Source of the DNA: Actinomycetota bacterium
GTDB lineage: Bacteria > Actinomycetota > Thermoleophilia > Gaiellales > Gaiellaceae
Direction: 5' to 3'
Assembly (NCBI GenBank): GCA_005883245.1
Contig: VAXT01000030.1
Span: forward strand, 1 to 6,037
DNA: 6,037 nucleotides
In this document: positions 5,746 through 6,037 of the stretch, piece after piece
Layout of the letters: each line of letters opens with the position of its first letter
How positions within the stretch are numbered: position 1 is the stretch's first letter
Made by a program: the position numbers and the translations under genes
The notes under the pieces: model-generated
The model's database searches: none
Told to the model about the DNA's origin: nothing
What the model saw: the letters and a program-made list of their open reading frames with translations, nothing else

Positions 5746-6037
5746 CGTCGTGTTCGGCTGCGGCTTCTCGGGCCGCAATGTTCGGCCTTGGAAGCTCGGC
5801 GGCGCGGCGCATCGCGTCGGCGAGAGCCTTCGTGTCCAGCGGGTCCACAAGGACCCCGGCTTCGGGCGGAACGAACTCGGGGGGGCCGCCTACACGCGTC
5901 GCCACGACTGAGCGGCCCGAGGCCATGCCTTCGAGGAGCGCCTGGCCGAAGGGCTCGATCAGGGACGGCTGGCAGAGGACCGTCGACTCGGCGATGTAGC
6001 GGGACACGTCCTCGTGCGGGATGCGGCCGGTGATCTT
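5681..6037 (-). CDS. Glycosyltransferase family 4-like (GT-B), C-terminal part, runs off the window
   Basis: The visible 118 residues are the C-terminal nucleotide-sugar-binding half of a GT-B glycosyltransferase; the rest lies beyond base 6037. It begins in frame KITGRIPHEDVSRYIAEST, matching the family's GRVPHEE-type strand and helix. Next is CQPSLIEPFGQALLEGMASG, with the E-x7-E motif (EPFGQALLE) that contacts the donor sugar nucleotide. Then comes SVVATRVGGPPEFV, followed by a terminal helix pair ending EKAARGPRA. Enzymes of this group transfer sugars from activated donors to lipids, polysaccharides or small molecules; donor and acceptor cannot be read from this part. The stop TGA is at 5683-5681. 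Its last 65 bases overlap the convergent small gene. Confidence 0.9.
   Translation of the reverse strand, partial: KITGRIPHEDVSRYIAESTVLCQPSLIEPFGQALLEGMASGRSVVATRVGGPPEFVPPEAGVLVDPLDTKALADAMRRAAELPRPNIAAREAAAEHDVKTQAAKIESILEKAARGPRA

Noticed and set aside
5476..5850. An N-terminal extension of the response regulator, up to 256 aa
   Set aside because: The extra sequence is arginine/proline-rich, lacks a domain and lies opposite better-supported genes. The ATG at 5475 gives a full receiver domain of normal length.

Overview
The window is GC-rich bacterial chromosome with housekeeping content, most likely from a high-GC actinobacterium. The main clues are a perfect match to the Gram-positive/actinobacterial LexA operator, frequent GTG starts, a bacterial type-A RNase P RNA and a GT-B glycosyltransferase. 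A Thermoleophilia-like lineage is a guess and is not proven by anything here.

Left part (1-1146, minus strand): a compact lexA / small zinc-ribbon gene / rnpB cluster. The lexA stop and the zinc-ribbon start share an ATGA. The zinc-ribbon stop codon lies inside the 5' end of the RNase P RNA, and a good -10 box (TACAAT) for rnpB lies inside the zinc-ribbon coding sequence. A well-formed promoter, LexA box, Shine-Dalgarno and ATG series supports a lexA start at 1071. The open frame continues upstream to a TTG at 1146 and would complete the DNA-binding domain, so the true start is an open question.

Middle (1166-2013): a divergent predicted lipoprotein of unknown function, a large imperfect hairpin, tRNA-Leu(GAG) on the minus strand, and a 158-base non-coding stretch. 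That stretch holds two copies of a 13-base palindrome, GGGGTCAGACCCC, in opposite orientation with 90 bases between them; the second ends just before tldD.

Right part (2014-6037): the two-gene operon tldD-pmbA (tldE), coding for the two subunits of the TldD/E metalloprotease and overlapping by GTGA. It is followed tail to tail, with no gap between the stop codons, by secG. Upstream of secG on the same strand is a stand-alone receiver-domain response regulator. Divergent from the regulator is a 75-residue helical protein, possibly from a leaderless mRNA, whose 3' end overlaps the antisense end of a glycosyltransferase that runs off the window.

No clear mobile element, CRISPR array or new multi-gene system is visible. 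The most informative signals are the lexA start/operator conflict, the rnpB promoter nested in a protein gene, and the paired palindromes.
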